A model generated the notes under the pieces. The model was not told where the DNA came from, ran no database searches, and saw only the letters and a program-made list of their open reading frames with translations. Positions 1-7,536 of a stretch of 14,676 nt of DNA are shown here, one piece after another. Made by a program: the position numbers and the translations under genes. Source of the DNA: Pseudomonas sp. (GTDB lineage Bacteria; Pseudomonadota; Gammaproteobacteria; Pseudomonadales; Pseudomonadaceae); contig DQGF01000347.1 of NCBI GenBank assembly GCA_003525045.1, positions 1 through 14,676 of the forward strand, written 5' to 3'. The first letter of the stretch is position 1. Every line of letters starts with the position of its first letter.

Positions 1-12
1 ATCGTCGCACCG

Positions 13-68
13 CCGCTCCCACATTCGATCGCGCGCCTATCTGACGGCTCGGTCTAATGTGGGAGCGG
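13..68. repeat. Inverted repeat made by two back-to-back REP sequences
   Basis: Positions 13-25 and 56-68 are perfect 13-nt inverted copies of each other, built around GTGGGAGCG. Each copy looks like the outer end of a Pseudomonas REP element. The left copy points out of the window; on the minus strand it reads GTGGGAGCGGCGGTGCGAC, which resembles a known REP variant. The right copy continues as the REP described in the next entry. The 30 bases between the arms show nothing recognisable. REP assignment is by pattern memory, not by a search. Confidence 0.7.
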
Positions 69-82
69 GCTTGCTCGCGAAG
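58..82 (+). repeat. REP element, single copy
   Basis: The sequence has the classic Pseudomonas REP layout: a TGTGGGAGC head followed by an imperfect stem, GCGGGC / GCTCGC around a TT loop (66-79), and then a GCGAAGAACGATAACGCGGT-like spacer. In a REP doublet an inverted partner would follow within about 100 bases. I see none before iscR, so this looks like a singlet or a decayed doublet. Such elements usually sit between genes, here probably between an upstream gene outside the window and iscR. Confidence 0.7.
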
Positions 83-125
83 AACGATAACGCGGTACTA
101 CTGGCTGTACGCCGCCAGCCTTTGC

Positions 126-150
126 TATGATGCGCCCGCTCTTTTGCGGG
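126..150 (+). promoter_or_regulatory. Possible upstream -10 box followed by a short hairpin
   Basis: TATGAT at 126-131 matches the sigma-70 -10 consensus at 5 of 6 positions, but no convincing -35 lies 16-18 bases upstream. It is followed by a 5-bp hairpin, CCCGC 135-139 with GCGGG 146-150, around a T-rich loop. This could be a secondary promoter for iscR or part of a decayed terminator of an upstream gene. The assignment is weak. Confidence 0.25.
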
Positions 151-151
151 T

Positions 152-176
152 AATCCTGACTAAAGTACTAGGTCTT
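152..176 (+). promoter_or_regulatory. Upstream IscR type 1-like operator
   Basis: The core at 157-173 (TGACTAAAGTACTAGGT) matches 13 of 17 positions of the second, better operator that starts exactly 25 bp downstream. It fits the left half of the E. coli type 1 IscR consensus (CCT-GAC-TR) better than the right half. In gammaproteobacteria [2Fe-2S]-IscR binds such sites to repress its own operon. The assignment is inferred from similarity and position. Confidence 0.6.
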
Positions 177-201
177 ATAGTTGACTTAAATACTCGGGAA
201 T
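177..201 (+). promoter_or_regulatory. IscR type 1-like operator overlapping the -35
   Basis: The 25 bp begin ATAGTTGAC and end CTCGGGAAT, closely resembling the type 1 IscR sites of iscR promoters. The site abuts the upstream operator with no spacer and contains the promoter -35 hexamer TTGACT. Bound IscR would therefore block RNA polymerase directly, in keeping with known [2Fe-2S]-IscR autorepression. Confidence 0.75.
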
Positions 202-209
202 TGCATACT
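181..209 (+). promoter_or_regulatory. Probable sigma-70 promoter of the isc operon
   Basis: TTGACT at 181-186 matches the -35 consensus at 5 of 6 positions. CATACT at 204-209 matches the -10 at 4 of 6, and the spacer is 17 bp. Initiation would fall near 215-217, leaving a leader of about 25 nt before iscR. The -35 lies inside an IscR-type operator. Confidence 0.65.
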
Positions 210-240
210 CGCCTCATTCCGAACTCCGTGGTAATTGTCC

Positions 241-732
241 ATGCGACTGACTACAAAAGGCCGATACGCCGTGACCGCCATGCTTGACCTGGCGTTGCAC
301 GCGCAGCACGGGCCGGTGTCCCTGGCCGATATCTCCGAGCGCCAAGGCATCTCCCTGTCCTACCTCGAACAGCTCTTCGCCAAATTGCGCCGCAGCAATC
401 TGGTGTCCAGCGTCCGCGGTCCAGGCGGTGGCTACCAGCTGTCGCGCGACATGCAGGGCATCCAGGTCGCCCAGGTGATCGATGCGGTGAACGAATCGGT
501 CGATGCCACCAAGTGCCAGGGCCAGGGCGATTGCCATCACGGCGACACCTGCCTGACCCACCACTTGTGGTGCGATCTGAGCCTGCAGATTCACGAGTTT
601 CTGAGCGGTATCAGCTTGGCTGACCTTGTCACTCGCCGTGAGGTACAAGAAGTAGCCCAGCGTCAGGACCAGCGCCGTTGCAACAGCAAGGCGCCACGCC
701 TGGACAAGATTGAAGCGTCCGCCGTCGAATGA
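241..732 (+). CDS. iscR: Fe-S cluster-sensing transcriptional regulator IscR
   Basis: IscR is an Rrf2-family winged-helix regulator that carries a [2Fe-2S] cluster and adjusts Fe-S assembly to demand. Holo-IscR represses the isc operon, while apo-IscR can control other (type 2) promoters. The 163-residue protein begins [15 protein letters not shown], as in E. coli IscR. It has the HTH segment [20 protein letters not shown] (about 27-46), the wing SVRGPGGGY (57-65), and the cluster ligands Cys92, Cys98, Cys104 and His107 all in place. Cys111 and Cys147 are extra cysteines not expected from E. coli IscR, and the tail after residue 140 is divergent. An in-frame TTG at 235 is possible, but ATG 241 matches the family. 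The Shine-Dalgarno is poor. It is the first gene of the isc operon, with iscS 50 bp downstream. Confidence 0.97.
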   Translation: MRLTTKGRYAVTAMLDLALHAQHGPVSLADISERQGISLSYLEQLFAKLRRSNLVSSVRGPGGGYQLSRDMQGIQVAQVIDAVNESVDATKCQGQGDCHHGDTCLTHHLWCDLSLQIHEFLSGISLADLVTRREVQEVAQRQDQRRCNSKAPRLDKIEASAVE

Positions 733-782
733 CAGCCATAGAGCTAGCGGCACGCCAGCCAGCCTGATTTAGGAGATAGTCC

Positions 783-1997
783 ATGAAATTGCCGATTTAC
801 CTTGATTACTCTGCGACCACCCCGGTTGATCCGCGTGTCGCGCAGAAGATGAGTGAATGCCTGCTGGTCGACGGAAACTTCGGTAACCCGGCGTCCCGTT
901 CCCACGTGTTCGGCTGGAAAGCTGAAGAGTCCGTCGAAAACGCTCGTCGCCAGGTCGCTGACCTGGTCAACGCCGACCCGCGTGAAATCGTCTGGACCTC
1001 CGGCGCCACCGAATCCGACAACCTGGCAATCAAGGGTGCGGCGCATTTCTATGCCACCAAAGGCAAGCACCTGATCACTACCAAGATTGAGCACAAGGCT
1101 GTCCTCGACACCATGCGCCAACTGGAGCGTGAAGGTTTCGAAGTGACCTACATCGAGCCTCGCACCGATGGCCTGGTCACGCCTGAGATGGTCGAAGCCG
1201 CCCTGCGCGACGACACCATCCTGGTCTCGATCATGCACGTGAACAACGAAATCGGCACCGTCAACGACATCGCTGCCATCGGCGAACTGACCCGTTCCAA
1301 GGGCATCCTGTTCCACGTCGACGCTGCCCAGTCCACGGGCAAGGTCGAGATTGACCTGTCGAAGCTGAAAGTCGACATGATGTCGTTCTCTGCCCACAAG
1401 ACCTACGGTCCTAAAGGCATCGGCGCACTGTACGTGAGCCGCAAGCCGCGTGTTCGCATCGAAGCGACCATGCATGGCGGCGGTCACGAGCGTGGCATGC
1501 GTTCCGGCACCCTGGCGACCCACCAGATCGTCGGCATGGGCGAAGCCTTCCGTGTGGCCAAGGAAGACATGGCTGCCGAGAACGTGCGGATCAAAGCCCT
1601 GAGCGACCGCTTCTTCAAACAGGTCGAAGGCCTGGAAGAGCTGTACATCAACGGCAGCATGACCTCCCGCGTACCGCACAACCTGAACCTGAGCTTCAAC
1701 TACGTTGAAGGCGAGTCGCTGATCATGGCGCTCAAGGATCTGGCGGTATCGTCCGGTTCGGCCTGCACCTCGGCCTCGCTCGAGCCTTCGTACGTCCTGC
1801 GCGCCCTGGGCCGCAACGACGAACTGGCACACAGCTCGATTCGCTTCACCTTCGGTCGTTTCACCACCGAAGAAGAAATCGACTACGCCGCGCAGAAAGT
1901 CTGCGAGGCCGTTACCAAGCTGCGCACTTTGTCGCCGCTGTGGGACATGTACAAAGACGGTGTCGACATTTCGAAAATCGAGTGGGCGGCACACTGA
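783..1997 (+). CDS. iscS: Cysteine desulfurase IscS
   Basis: IscS is a PLP-dependent cysteine desulfurase (class V aminotransferase fold, homodimer). It converts L-cysteine to L-alanine and passes persulfide sulfur to IscU and to tRNA-thiolation partners in the cytosol. The protein is 404 residues, the same as E. coli IscS. His104 (in KIEHK) stacks on PLP, Lys206 (in [10 protein letters not shown]) forms the Schiff base, and Cys328 (in [10 protein letters not shown]) is the mobile persulfide cysteine. The C-terminal IscU-docking region ends in [12 protein letters not shown] and SKIEWAAH, as in group I IscS. ATG 783 is set by AGGAGAT at 771-777. The next gene, iscU, starts 84 bp downstream, beyond a hairpin. 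Nothing is missing. Confidence 0.98.
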   Translation: MKLPIYLDYSATTPVDPRVAQKMSECLLVDGNFGNPASRSHVFGWKAEESVENARRQVADLVNADPREIVWTSGATESDNLAIKGAAHFYATKGKHLITTKIEHKAVLDTMRQLEREGFEVTYIEPRTDGLVTPEMVEAALRDDTILVSIMHVNNEIGTVNDIAAIGELTRSKGILFHVDAAQSTGKVEIDLSKLKVDMMSFSAHKTYGPKGIGALYVSRKPRVRIEATMHGGGHERGMRSGTLATHQIVGMGEAFRVAKEDMAAENVRIKALSDRFFKQVEGLEELYINGSMTSRVPHNLNLSFNYVEGESLIMALKDLAVSSGSACTSASLEPSYVLRALGRNDELAHSSIRFTFGRFTTEEEIDYAAQKVCEAVTKLRTLSPLWDMYKDGVDISKIEWAAH

Positions 1998-2016
1998 TTT
2001 CAAGTTGCCGCAAAAC

Positions 2017-2044
2017 AGCCCTGCAAACCCTCGGGTGCAGGGCT
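2017..2044 (+). other. Intergenic hairpin between iscS and iscU
   Basis: A perfect 9-bp stem (AGCCCTGCA 2017-2025 with TGCAGGGCT 2036-2044) encloses a 10-nt loop. There is no T-run after it, so it is not a classical intrinsic terminator. It could protect an upstream iscRS 3' end, direct mRNA processing, or adjust iscS:iscU stoichiometry. The structure is seen directly; its role is inference. Confidence 0.55.
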
Positions 2045-2081
2045 TCAAGAGCGACTCTCTGATGAGTGAGGATTAAGAATC

Positions 2082-2468
2082 ATGGCTTACAGCGAAAAGG
2101 TCATCGACCACTACGAGAACCCGCGCAACGTCGGCAAGATGGACGCGGAAGACCCTGACGTCGGCACCGGCATGGTCGGCGCTCCGGCGTGCGGCGACGT
2201 GATGCGCCTGCAGATCAAGGTTAACGAAGCTGGCATCATCGAAGACGCCAAGTTCAAGACCTATGGTTGCGGTTCGGCTATCGCCTCCAGCTCCCTGGCG
2301 ACCGAGTGGATGAAAGGCAAGACTCTGGATGAAGCAGAGACCATCAAGAACACTCAATTGGCCGAAGAACTGGCCCTGCCGCCAGTGAAAATTCACTGCT
2401 CCGTACTTGCTGAAGACGCCATCAAGGCGGCCGTTCGCGACTACAAGCAGAAGAAAGGCTTGATCTGA
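2082..2468 (+). CDS. iscU: Fe-S cluster scaffold protein IscU
   Basis: IscU is the scaffold on which [2Fe-2S] and [4Fe-4S] clusters are built from IscS sulfur and ferredoxin electrons, before HscA/HscB-assisted transfer. The 128-residue protein has the three cluster cysteines Cys37 (GAPACGD), Cys63 (YGCGS) and Cys106 (KIHCS). It also has Asp39 and His105, and the HscA recognition motif LPPVK at 99-103. Length and spacing match E. coli IscU throughout. A GAGTGAGGA stretch (2064-2072) gives the ribosome-binding site for ATG 2082. The gene sits between iscS and iscA, the standard place. Confidence 0.98.
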   Translation: MAYSEKVIDHYENPRNVGKMDAEDPDVGTGMVGAPACGDVMRLQIKVNEAGIIEDAKFKTYGCGSAIASSSLATEWMKGKTLDEAETIKNTQLAEELALPPVKIHCSVLAEDAIKAAVRDYKQKKGLI

Positions 2469-2502
2469 CTTTCAAGATTTGGCGACGAACAAGGAGTCAC
2501 CG

Positions 2503-2826
2503 ATGGCTATCAGCATGACAGAAGCGGCTGCTCAACACGTGCGACGCTCCCTCAACGGGCGCGGCAAAGGTGAAGGGATTCGTCTGGGTGTTCGCACCAC
2601 GGGCTGTTCCGGCCTTGCCTACGTGCTGGAGTTTGTCGACGAGGTGGTTGCAGAGGATCAGGTGTTCGAAAGTCACGGCGAGAAAGTGATTATCGACCCG
2701 AAAAGCCTGGCCTACCTGGACGGCACCGAGCTCGATTTCGTCAAGGAAGGGTTGAACGAAGGCTTCAAGTTCAACAACCCCAACGTGCGCGGTGAATGTG
2801 GCTGCGGCGAAAGCTTCAATATCTGA
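2503..2826 (+). CDS. iscA: A-type Fe-S carrier protein IscA
   Basis: IscA is an A-type carrier (HesB/YadR/YfhF family) that receives Fe-S clusters or iron and passes them to apo-proteins, especially [4Fe-4S] enzymes under aerobic conditions. The 107-residue protein carries the invariant Cys35 (RTTGCSG) and the C-terminal pair Cys99 and Cys101 (ECGCGESF). A longer reading from 2479 exists in frame, but AAGGAG at 2491-2496 is well placed for ATG 2503, and this start gives exactly the E. coli length. The stop is 8 bp before hscB, so the two are probably translated in tandem. Confidence 0.97.
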   Translation: MAISMTEAAAQHVRRSLNGRGKGEGIRLGVRTTGCSGLAYVLEFVDEVVAEDQVFESHGEKVIIDPKSLAYLDGTELDFVKEGLNEGFKFNNPNVRGECGCGESFNI

Positions 2827-2834
2827 GGCTTCTT

Positions 2835-3356
2835 GTGGGTACTCCTTGTCATTTCGCTTTATTTGAGCTGCAACCGAGCTTCGATCTGGATCTCGACCAG
2901 CTGGCTACGCGCTACCGTGAGTTGGCGCGCAGCGTTCATCCGGACCGCTTTGCCGACGCTTCCGAGCGAGAGCAACGGTTGGCGCTAGAGCAATCCGCGA
3001 GCCTCAACGAGGCCTACCAGACGCTCAAAAATCCTCCCAAGCGCGCGCGATACCTGCTCGCTCTGGGTGGTCACGAGCTGCCGCTGGAGGTCACGGTGCA
3101 TGATCCGGAATTTCTTCTGCAGCAGATGGAGCTGCGTGAAGAGCTCGAAGACCTGCAAGACAGCGCCGACATGGCTGGTATTGCCGTGTTCAAGCGCCGC
3201 CTGAAGACTGCTCAGGATGAACTGAACCAAAGCTTCGCAGCCTGTTGGAATAATGCATCGCAACGTGAACAGGCCGAACGCCTGATGCGGCGCATGCAGT
3301 TCCTCGACAAGCTCACCTACGAAGTGCGCCAGTTAGAAGAGCGCCTCGACGATTAA
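2835..3356 (+). CDS. hscB: Fe-S co-chaperone HscB (J-domain protein)
   Basis: HscB is a type III J-domain co-chaperone that delivers IscU to HscA and stimulates its ATPase. The protein is 173 residues. The N-terminal J domain (about 1-75) has the HPD tripeptide at 35-37 (SVHPDRF). The C-terminal three-helix domain (about 90-173) binds IscU and contains [12 protein letters not shown] and MQFLDKL. I chose GTG 2835, preceded by TGAGG at 2824-2828 with 6-nt spacing, because the protein then begins MGTPCHF like other pseudomonad HscB proteins. An in-frame ATG at 2796 would overlap iscA by 31 bases and add an unrelated extension. No zinc-binding extension as in mitochondrial homologues is seen. Confidence 0.95.
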   Translation: MGTPCHFALFELQPSFDLDLDQLATRYRELARSVHPDRFADASEREQRLALEQSASLNEAYQTLKNPPKRARYLLALGGHELPLEVTVHDPEFLLQQMELREELEDLQDSADMAGIAVFKRRLKTAQDELNQSFAACWNNASQREQAERLMRRMQFLDKLTYEVRQLEERLDD

Positions 3357-3407
3357 CCCAGTGCCGCTCCGGTCGCACGCCTGATATACAGATAAGTCCT
3401 GATAACG

Positions 3408-5273
3408 ATGGCCCTACTGCAGATCGCCGAACCCGGCCAAAGTCCTCAACCGCACCAGCGTCGTCTGGCTGTGGGGATCGACTTGGGCACTACCAATTCG
3501 CTGGTCGCTGCGTTGCGCAGTGGTCTTTCCGAACCTCTGGCTGACGCTGACGGGCAGGTTATCCTGCCGTCTGCAGTGCGCTACCACGCCGATCGTGTCG
3601 AGGTCGGCGAGTCGGCCAAACTGGCTGCCGCCACCGATCCTTTGAACACCGTGCTGTCGGTCAAGCGCTTGATGGGTCGTGGTCTGTCCGACGTCAAGCA
3701 ATTGGGCGATCAACTGCCGTACCGCTTCGTCGACGGCGAGTCGCACATGCCGTTCATCGACACCATTCAGGGCCCGAAAAGCCCGGTCGAAGTCTCTGCC
3801 GATATCCTCAAGGTGCTGCGTCAGCGCGCCGAGGCGACATTGGGCGGCGAGCTGGTCGGTGCGGTAATCACCGTTCCGGCCTATTTCGATGACGCTCAGC
3901 GTCAAGCCACCAAGGATGCGGCCAAGCTGGCCGGTCTGAACGTGCTGCGGTTGCTCAATGAGCCGACTGCTGCCGCTGTGGCTTACGGTCTGGACCAGAA
4001 TGCCGAAGGCCTGGTTGCTATTTATGACCTGGGCGGCGGCACCTTTGATATTTCGATTCTGCGCCTGACCGGCGGTGTGTTTGAGGTTTTGGCTACCGGC
4101 GGCGACAGTGCCCTGGGCGGCGATGACTTCGACCACGCAATCGCTGGCTGGATCATCGAGAGCGCCGGTTTGTCGGCTGACCTCGACCCAGGTGCGCAGC
4201 GCCATCTGCTGCAAACCGCTTGCGCAGCCAAAGAAGCCCTGACTAATGTCTCGTCCGTTGAAGTCGCTTACGGCGACTGGAAAGCTGAGCTGACTCGCGA
4301 AGCCTTCGATGCGCTGATCGAGCCAATGGTTGCTCGTAGCCTGAAAGCCTGCCGTCGCGCGGTGCGTGATTCCGGCATCGAGCTGGAAGAGGTGCACGCT
4401 GTGGTCATGGTCGGCGGCTCGACTCGTGTGCCTCGCGTTCGCGAGGCAGTCGCTGAAGCCTTCGGTCGTCAGCCGCTGACCGAAATCGATCCGGATCAAG
4501 TGGTGGCCATTGGTGCTGCGATCCAGGCCGATACATTGGCTGGCAACAAACGCGATGGCGGCGAATTGCTCTTGCTCGACGTCATTCCGTTGTCTCTGGG
4601 GCTGGAAACCATGGGCGGCCTGATGGAGAAGGTGATTCCACGCAACACCACCATCCCCGTCGCCCGTGCTCAGGACTTCACGACTTACAAAGATGGCCAG
4701 TCGGCCATGGCGATCCATGTGTTGCAGGGCGAGCGCGAACTGATCAGCGACTGCCGCTCCCTGGCACGCTTCGAATTGCGCGGTATTCCAGCGATGGTGG
4801 CCGGTGCGGCGAAGATTCGCGTGACCTTCCAGGTTGATGCCGACGGTTTGCTCAGCGTCGCGGCGCGCGAACTGGGTTCGGGCGTTGAGGCCAGCATCCA
4901 GGTCAAGCCGTCCTACGGTCTGACGGATGGCGAAATTGCCAAGATGCTCAAGGATTCGTTCCAGCACGCCAACGACGACAAGGTCGCTCGTGTGTTGCGT
5001 GAACAGCAGGTCGATGCCCAGCGCCTCATCGAAGCGGTGCAGGGCGCCCTTGATGTCGATGGCGAGCGCTTGCTCGACGCCGAAGAGCGCATGGTCATCG
5101 AATTGCAGATGCAGGAACTGACCGAACTGATGAAAGGTACTGATGGTTACGCCATCGAGCAGCAGACCAAGCGTCTGTCGCAAGTGACCGATGCCTTTGC
5201 CGCCCGCCGCCTGGACTCGACGGTGAAAGCCGCGCTGGCGGGGCGCAACCTGAATGAAATCGAGGATAACTGA
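3408..5273 (+). CDS. hscA: Fe-S assembly chaperone HscA (Hsp70 family)
   Basis: HscA is a specialised Hsp70 that binds the LPPVK motif of IscU and uses ATP to help release the cluster to acceptor proteins. The protein is 621 residues. The nucleotide-binding domain (about 20-385) has phosphate loop 1 [11 protein letters not shown] (21-31), phosphate loop 2 [11 protein letters not shown] (206-216) and the adenosine motif [10 protein letters not shown] (333-342). The substrate-binding beta domain follows, beginning near [11 protein letters not shown] (391-401), then the helical lid from about 505. The extended N-terminal tail before AVGIDLG is typical of HscA. ATG 3408 has only a weak Shine-Dalgarno. 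The TGA shares its last base with the fdx start codon, so translation is coupled. Confidence 0.97.
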   Translation: MALLQIAEPGQSPQPHQRRLAVGIDLGTTNSLVAALRSGLSEPLADADGQVILPSAVRYHADRVEVGESAKLAAATDPLNTVLSVKRLMGRGLSDVKQLGDQLPYRFVDGESHMPFIDTIQGPKSPVEVSADILKVLRQRAEATLGGELVGAVITVPAYFDDAQRQATKDAAKLAGLNVLRLLNEPTAAAVAYGLDQNAEGLVAIYDLGGGTFDISILRLTGGVFEVLATGGDSALGGDDFDHAIAGWIIESAGLSADLDPGAQRHLLQTACAAKEALTNVSSVEVAYGDWKAELTREAFDALIEPMVARSLKACRRAVRDSGIELEEVHAVVMVGGSTRVPRVREAVAEAFGRQPLTEIDPDQVVAIGAAIQADTLAGNKRDGGELLLLDVIPLSLGLETMGGLMEKVIPRNTTIPVARAQDFTTYKDGQSAMAIHVLQGERELISDCRSLARFELRGIPAMVAGAAKIRVTFQVDADGLLSVAARELGSGVEASIQVKPSYGLTDGEIAKMLKDSFQHANDDKVARVLREQQVDAQRLIEAVQGALDVDGERLLDAEERMVIELQMQELTELMKGTDGYAIEQQTKRLSQVTDAFAARRLDSTVKAALAGRNLNEIEDN

Positions 5274-5614
5274 TGCCGCAGGTCATTTTTCTGCCACACG
5301 ATAAGTTTTGCCCGGACGGCATGGTTGTTGAAGCCGAGACCGGAACCTCTATCCTCGAATTGGCCCATGAGCACCATATCGAGATGGAAAGCGCCTGTGG
5401 CGGCGTCTGCGCCTGCACGACCTGCCATTGCATCATCCGCGAAGGTTTTGACTCGTTGGAAGAGGCTGATGAGCTGGAAGAAGACTTTCTTGACCGGGCC
5501 TGGGGTCTGGAGGCGCAATCGCGTCTAGGCTGTCAGGCCATCGTCGGCACGGAAGACCTGACCGTCGAAATTCCGAAATATTCGCTCAACCATGCAGCCG
5601 AAGCGCCGCACTGA
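5273..5614 (+). CDS. fdx: ISC-system [2Fe-2S] ferredoxin
   Basis: This adrenodoxin-type [2Fe-2S] ferredoxin supplies electrons for sulfur reduction during cluster assembly on IscU/IscS. The 113-residue protein has the ligand pattern Cys42-X5-Cys48-X2-Cys51 and Cys87 (RLGCQAI). It also has the extra Cys46 common in Isc ferredoxins. The acidic stretch around 62-73 (EEADELEED) is a likely interaction surface. It starts at ATG 5273, overlapping the hscA stop by one base, with GAGGA at 5262-5266 as ribosome-binding site. iscX follows after 14 bp. Confidence 0.97.
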   Translation: MPQVIFLPHDKFCPDGMVVEAETGTSILELAHEHHIEMESACGGVCACTTCHCIIREGFDSLEEADELEEDFLDRAWGLEAQSRLGCQAIVGTEDLTVEIPKYSLNHAAEAPH

Positions 5615-5628
5615 TTCAAGGAACCGAC

Positions 5629-5829
5629 ATGAGTCTGAAATGGGTTGATGTGCTGGAAATCGCGATCCAGCTGGCTGAATCCAAGCCGGATACGGACCCG
5701 CGCTACGTGAACTTCGTCGATCTGCACAAATGGGTGCTGGCATTGCCGGAGTTCAGCGATGATCCGACCCGCGGTGGCGAGAAGGTGCTTGAAGCCATTC
5801 AGGCCGCCTGGATCGAAGAAGCAGATTGA
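5629..5829 (+). CDS. iscX: Fe-S assembly adaptor IscX
   Basis: IscX is a small acidic winged-helix-like protein (formerly YfhJ) that binds IscS and iron and modulates the rate of cluster synthesis, competing with frataxin CyaY and ferredoxin at IscS. The 66-residue protein aligns over its full length with E. coli IscX: LKWVDVLEIA near the start, YVNFVDLHKWV in the middle and the acidic end AAWIEEAD. AAGGAA just upstream supports ATG 5629. It closes the isc operon, and a terminator follows within about 35 bp. Confidence 0.96.
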   Translation: MSLKWVDVLEIAIQLAESKPDTDPRYVNFVDLHKWVLALPEFSDDPTRGGEKVLEAIQAAWIEEAD

Positions 5830-5847
5830 GTCTGCACCGTACGCAGT

Positions 5848-5876
5848 TAGGCAATACCCAAGAACCCGCGTATAAT
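5848..5876 (+). promoter_or_regulatory. Probable sigma-70 promoter of ndk
   Basis: TATAAT at 5871-5876 is a perfect -10. TAGGCA at 5848-5853, 17 bp upstream, matches the -35 consensus at 4 of 6 positions. Initiation would be near 5883, giving a leader of about 40 nt. The -10 lies exactly in the loop of the isc terminator hairpin. An RNA started here would lack the left stem arm and so could not form that terminator. Confidence 0.6.
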
Positions 5877-5893
5877 TCGCGGGTTTAATTTTT
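5862..5893 (+). terminator. Intrinsic terminator of the isc operon
   Basis: The stem AACCCGCG (5863-5870) with CGCGGGTT (5878-5885) is 8 bp, extended by one G-T pair. The 7-nt loop is TATAATT, and the tail TAATTTTT follows. It lies 33 bp after the iscX stop and upstream of ndk, so it should limit isc read-through. The T-run is broken by two A residues, which may make it leaky. Confidence 0.7.
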
Positions 5894-5921
5894 CACAAAT
5901 TACCGTTTCTGGAGTTACACC

Positions 5922-6347
5922 ATGGCTGTTCAACGTACTTTCTCCATCATCAAGCCTGACGCTGTTGCAAAAAACGTTATCGGCGAGATCACCACTCGTT
6001 TCGAAAAAGCTGGCCTGCGCGTTGTAGCTTCGAAACTGAAGCAACTGTCCAAAGCCGAAGCTGAAGGCTTCTACGCTGAGCACAGCGCTCGTGGTTTCTT
6101 CGGCGACCTGGTTGCTTTCATGATCTCCGGTCCGGTTGTCGTTCAGGTTCTGGAAGGCGAAAACGCTATCGCTCTGAACCGTGAGCTGATGGGCGCTACC
6201 AACCCTAAAGAAGCTGCTGCCGGCACCATCCGCGCTGATTTCGCTGATTCCATCGACGCCAACGCTGTACACGGTTCGGACTCCGAAGCCGCTGCTGCTC
6301 GCGAAATCTCGTACTTCTTCGCAGCTACTGAAGTAACCACTCGCTAA
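5922..6347 (+). CDS. ndk: Nucleoside diphosphate kinase
   Basis: Ndk transfers the gamma-phosphate of ATP to nucleoside diphosphates by a ping-pong mechanism and balances NTP and dNTP pools. The 141-residue protein has the catalytic phospho-histidine His117 in NAVHGSDS and Lys11 in the opening IIKPDAV. The Kpn-loop region, the nucleotide-binding segment and the C-terminal REISYFF are intact. GGAG at 5911-5914 serves ATG 5922. Codon use differs visibly from the neighbours, with many GCT, GTT and CGT codons instead of GCC/GCG, GTG/GTC and CGC. This is typical of highly expressed Pseudomonas genes and agrees with its own promoter. rlmN follows after 28 bp. Confidence 0.98.
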   Translation: MAVQRTFSIIKPDAVAKNVIGEITTRFEKAGLRVVASKLKQLSKAEAEGFYAEHSARGFFGDLVAFMISGPVVVQVLEGENAIALNRELMGATNPKEAAAGTIRADFADSIDANAVHGSDSEAAAAREISYFFAATEVTTR

Positions 6348-6375
6348 GCATTGGCTTAAGAGTGAAGGTGAATCC

Positions 6376-7524
6376 ATGACTACATCGACTGTAAAAACCA
6401 ACCTGCTGGGTCTGACTCAGCTGGAAATGGAAAAATTCTTCGACTCGATCGGGGAGAAGCGTTTCCGTGCCGGTCAGGTAATGAAATGGATTCACCACCT
6501 TGGCGTCGATGATTTCGACGCCATGACGAACGTCAGCAAAGCCTTGCGCGACAAGCTCAAGACTATTGCCGAAGTTCGCGGTCCGGAAGTCGTCAGCGAG
6601 GACATTTCCACCGACGGCACCCGTAAATGGGTGGTGCGCGTGGCGTCCGGCAGCTGCGTCGAGACCGTGTACATTCCCCAGGGCAAACGCGGCACATTGT
6701 GCGTTTCGTCCCAGGCAGGCTGTGCCCTGGATTGCAGTTTCTGCTCCACCGGCAAGCAAGGTTTCAACAGCAACCTCACCGCCGCCGAAGTCATCGGCCA
6801 GGTGTGGATTGCAAATAAATCGTTCGGCAGCATCCCGGCGACTGCCGACCGTGCCATCACCAACGTGGTGATGATGGGCATGGGCGAGCCGCTGCTGAAC
6901 TTCGACAACGTCGTGGCCGCCATGCATCTGATGATGGATGACCTGGGCTACGGGATCTCCAAGCGCCGCGTGACCCTGTCCACTTCGGGCGTGGTGCCGA
7001 TGATCGATGAGCTGTCCAAGCACATCGACGTCTCCCTGGCGTTGTCCCTGCACGCACCGAACGACGCATTGCGTAACCAATTGGTTCCGATCAACAAGAA
7101 GTATCCGCTTAAGATGCTGCTCGAGTCGTGCCAGCGCTACATGTCGTCCCTGGGCGAGAAGCGTGTGCTGACCATTGAGTACACCTTGCTCAAGGACATC
7201 AACGACAAGGTCGAACACGCGGTCGAAATGATCGAGTTGCTCAAGAACATCCCGTGCAAGATCAACCTGATTCCGTTCAACCCGTTCCCGCATTCCGGTT
7301 ATGAGCGCCCGAGCAACAACGCGATTCGTCGTTTCCAGGATCAGCTTCACCATGCCGGCTTCAATGTCACCGTACGCACCACCCGCGGTGAAGACATCGA
7401 TGCCGCGTGTGGCCAATTGGTAGGGCAGGTGCTGGATCGCACCCGTCGCAGCGAACGTTATATCGCCGTGCGCGAGTTAAGCGCCGAAAACGATATCGCA
7501 CAGAACGCTGCGAACAATAATTAA
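6376..7524 (+). CDS. rlmN: Dual-specificity RNA methyltransferase RlmN
   Basis: RlmN is a radical-SAM enzyme that methylates C2 of A2503 in 23S rRNA and of A37 in certain tRNAs, improving translational fidelity. The 382-residue protein has the radical-SAM cluster motif CALDCSFC with Cys116, Cys120 and Cys123. Cys109 (TLCVSSQ) and Cys345 (DIDAACGQL) correspond to the conserved cysteine pair needed for mechanism and resolution. MGMGEPLLN (168-176) is the SAM-binding GEP region. It needs a [4Fe-4S] cluster, so it is a client of the isc genes upstream. A GAAGGTGA stretch supplies the ribosome-binding site for ATG 6376. pilF starts 12 bp after its stop. Confidence 0.97.
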   Translation: MTTSTVKTNLLGLTQLEMEKFFDSIGEKRFRAGQVMKWIHHLGVDDFDAMTNVSKALRDKLKTIAEVRGPEVVSEDISTDGTRKWVVRVASGSCVETVYIPQGKRGTLCVSSQAGCALDCSFCSTGKQGFNSNLTAAEVIGQVWIANKSFGSIPATADRAITNVVMMGMGEPLLNFDNVVAAMHLMMDDLGYGISKRRVTLSTSGVVPMIDELSKHIDVSLALSLHAPNDALRNQLVPINKKYPLKMLLESCQRYMSSLGEKRVLTIEYTLLKDINDKVEHAVEMIELLKNIPCKINLIPFNPFPHSGYERPSNNAIRRFQDQLHHAGFNVTVRTTRGEDIDAACGQLVGQVLDRTRRSERYIAVRELSAENDIAQNAANNN

Positions 7525-7536
7525 GAGAGGATCTCT
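7524..7536 (+). promoter_or_regulatory. Small hairpin over the pilF ribosome-binding site
   Basis: AGAGA (7524-7528) is followed by a GGA loop and TCTCT (7532-7536), a perfect 5-bp stem ending right before ATG 7537. The presumed Shine-Dalgarno GAGAGG is split between stem and loop. This might slow pilF initiation, but a stem this short may be chance. Confidence 0.3.

Noticed and set aside
57..287. Small + strand open frame across the REP and iscR promoter
   Set aside because: It covers the repeat, the operators and the iscR start in another frame; its translation resembles nothing and it has no ribosome-binding site.
744..2048. Long antisense open frame (434 codons) opposite iscS
   Set aside because: It is a shadow created by the GC-rich codon bias of iscS; the protein has no recognisable domain and iscS is unmistakable on the other strand.
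3357..3407. Possible promoter in the hscB-hscA gap
   Set aside because: The 51 bp show no pair of -35 and -10 boxes at acceptable spacing; treated as an ordinary operon gap.
3414..5183. Very long antisense open frame (589 codons) opposite hscA
   Set aside because: It lies wholly inside hscA, has no family resemblance, and is explained by few stop codons on the complement of biased GC-rich codons.
6325..7416. Antisense open frame (363 codons) opposite rlmN
   Set aside because: Low-complexity His/Val/Gly-rich translation without motifs; a mirror of rlmN codon usage.
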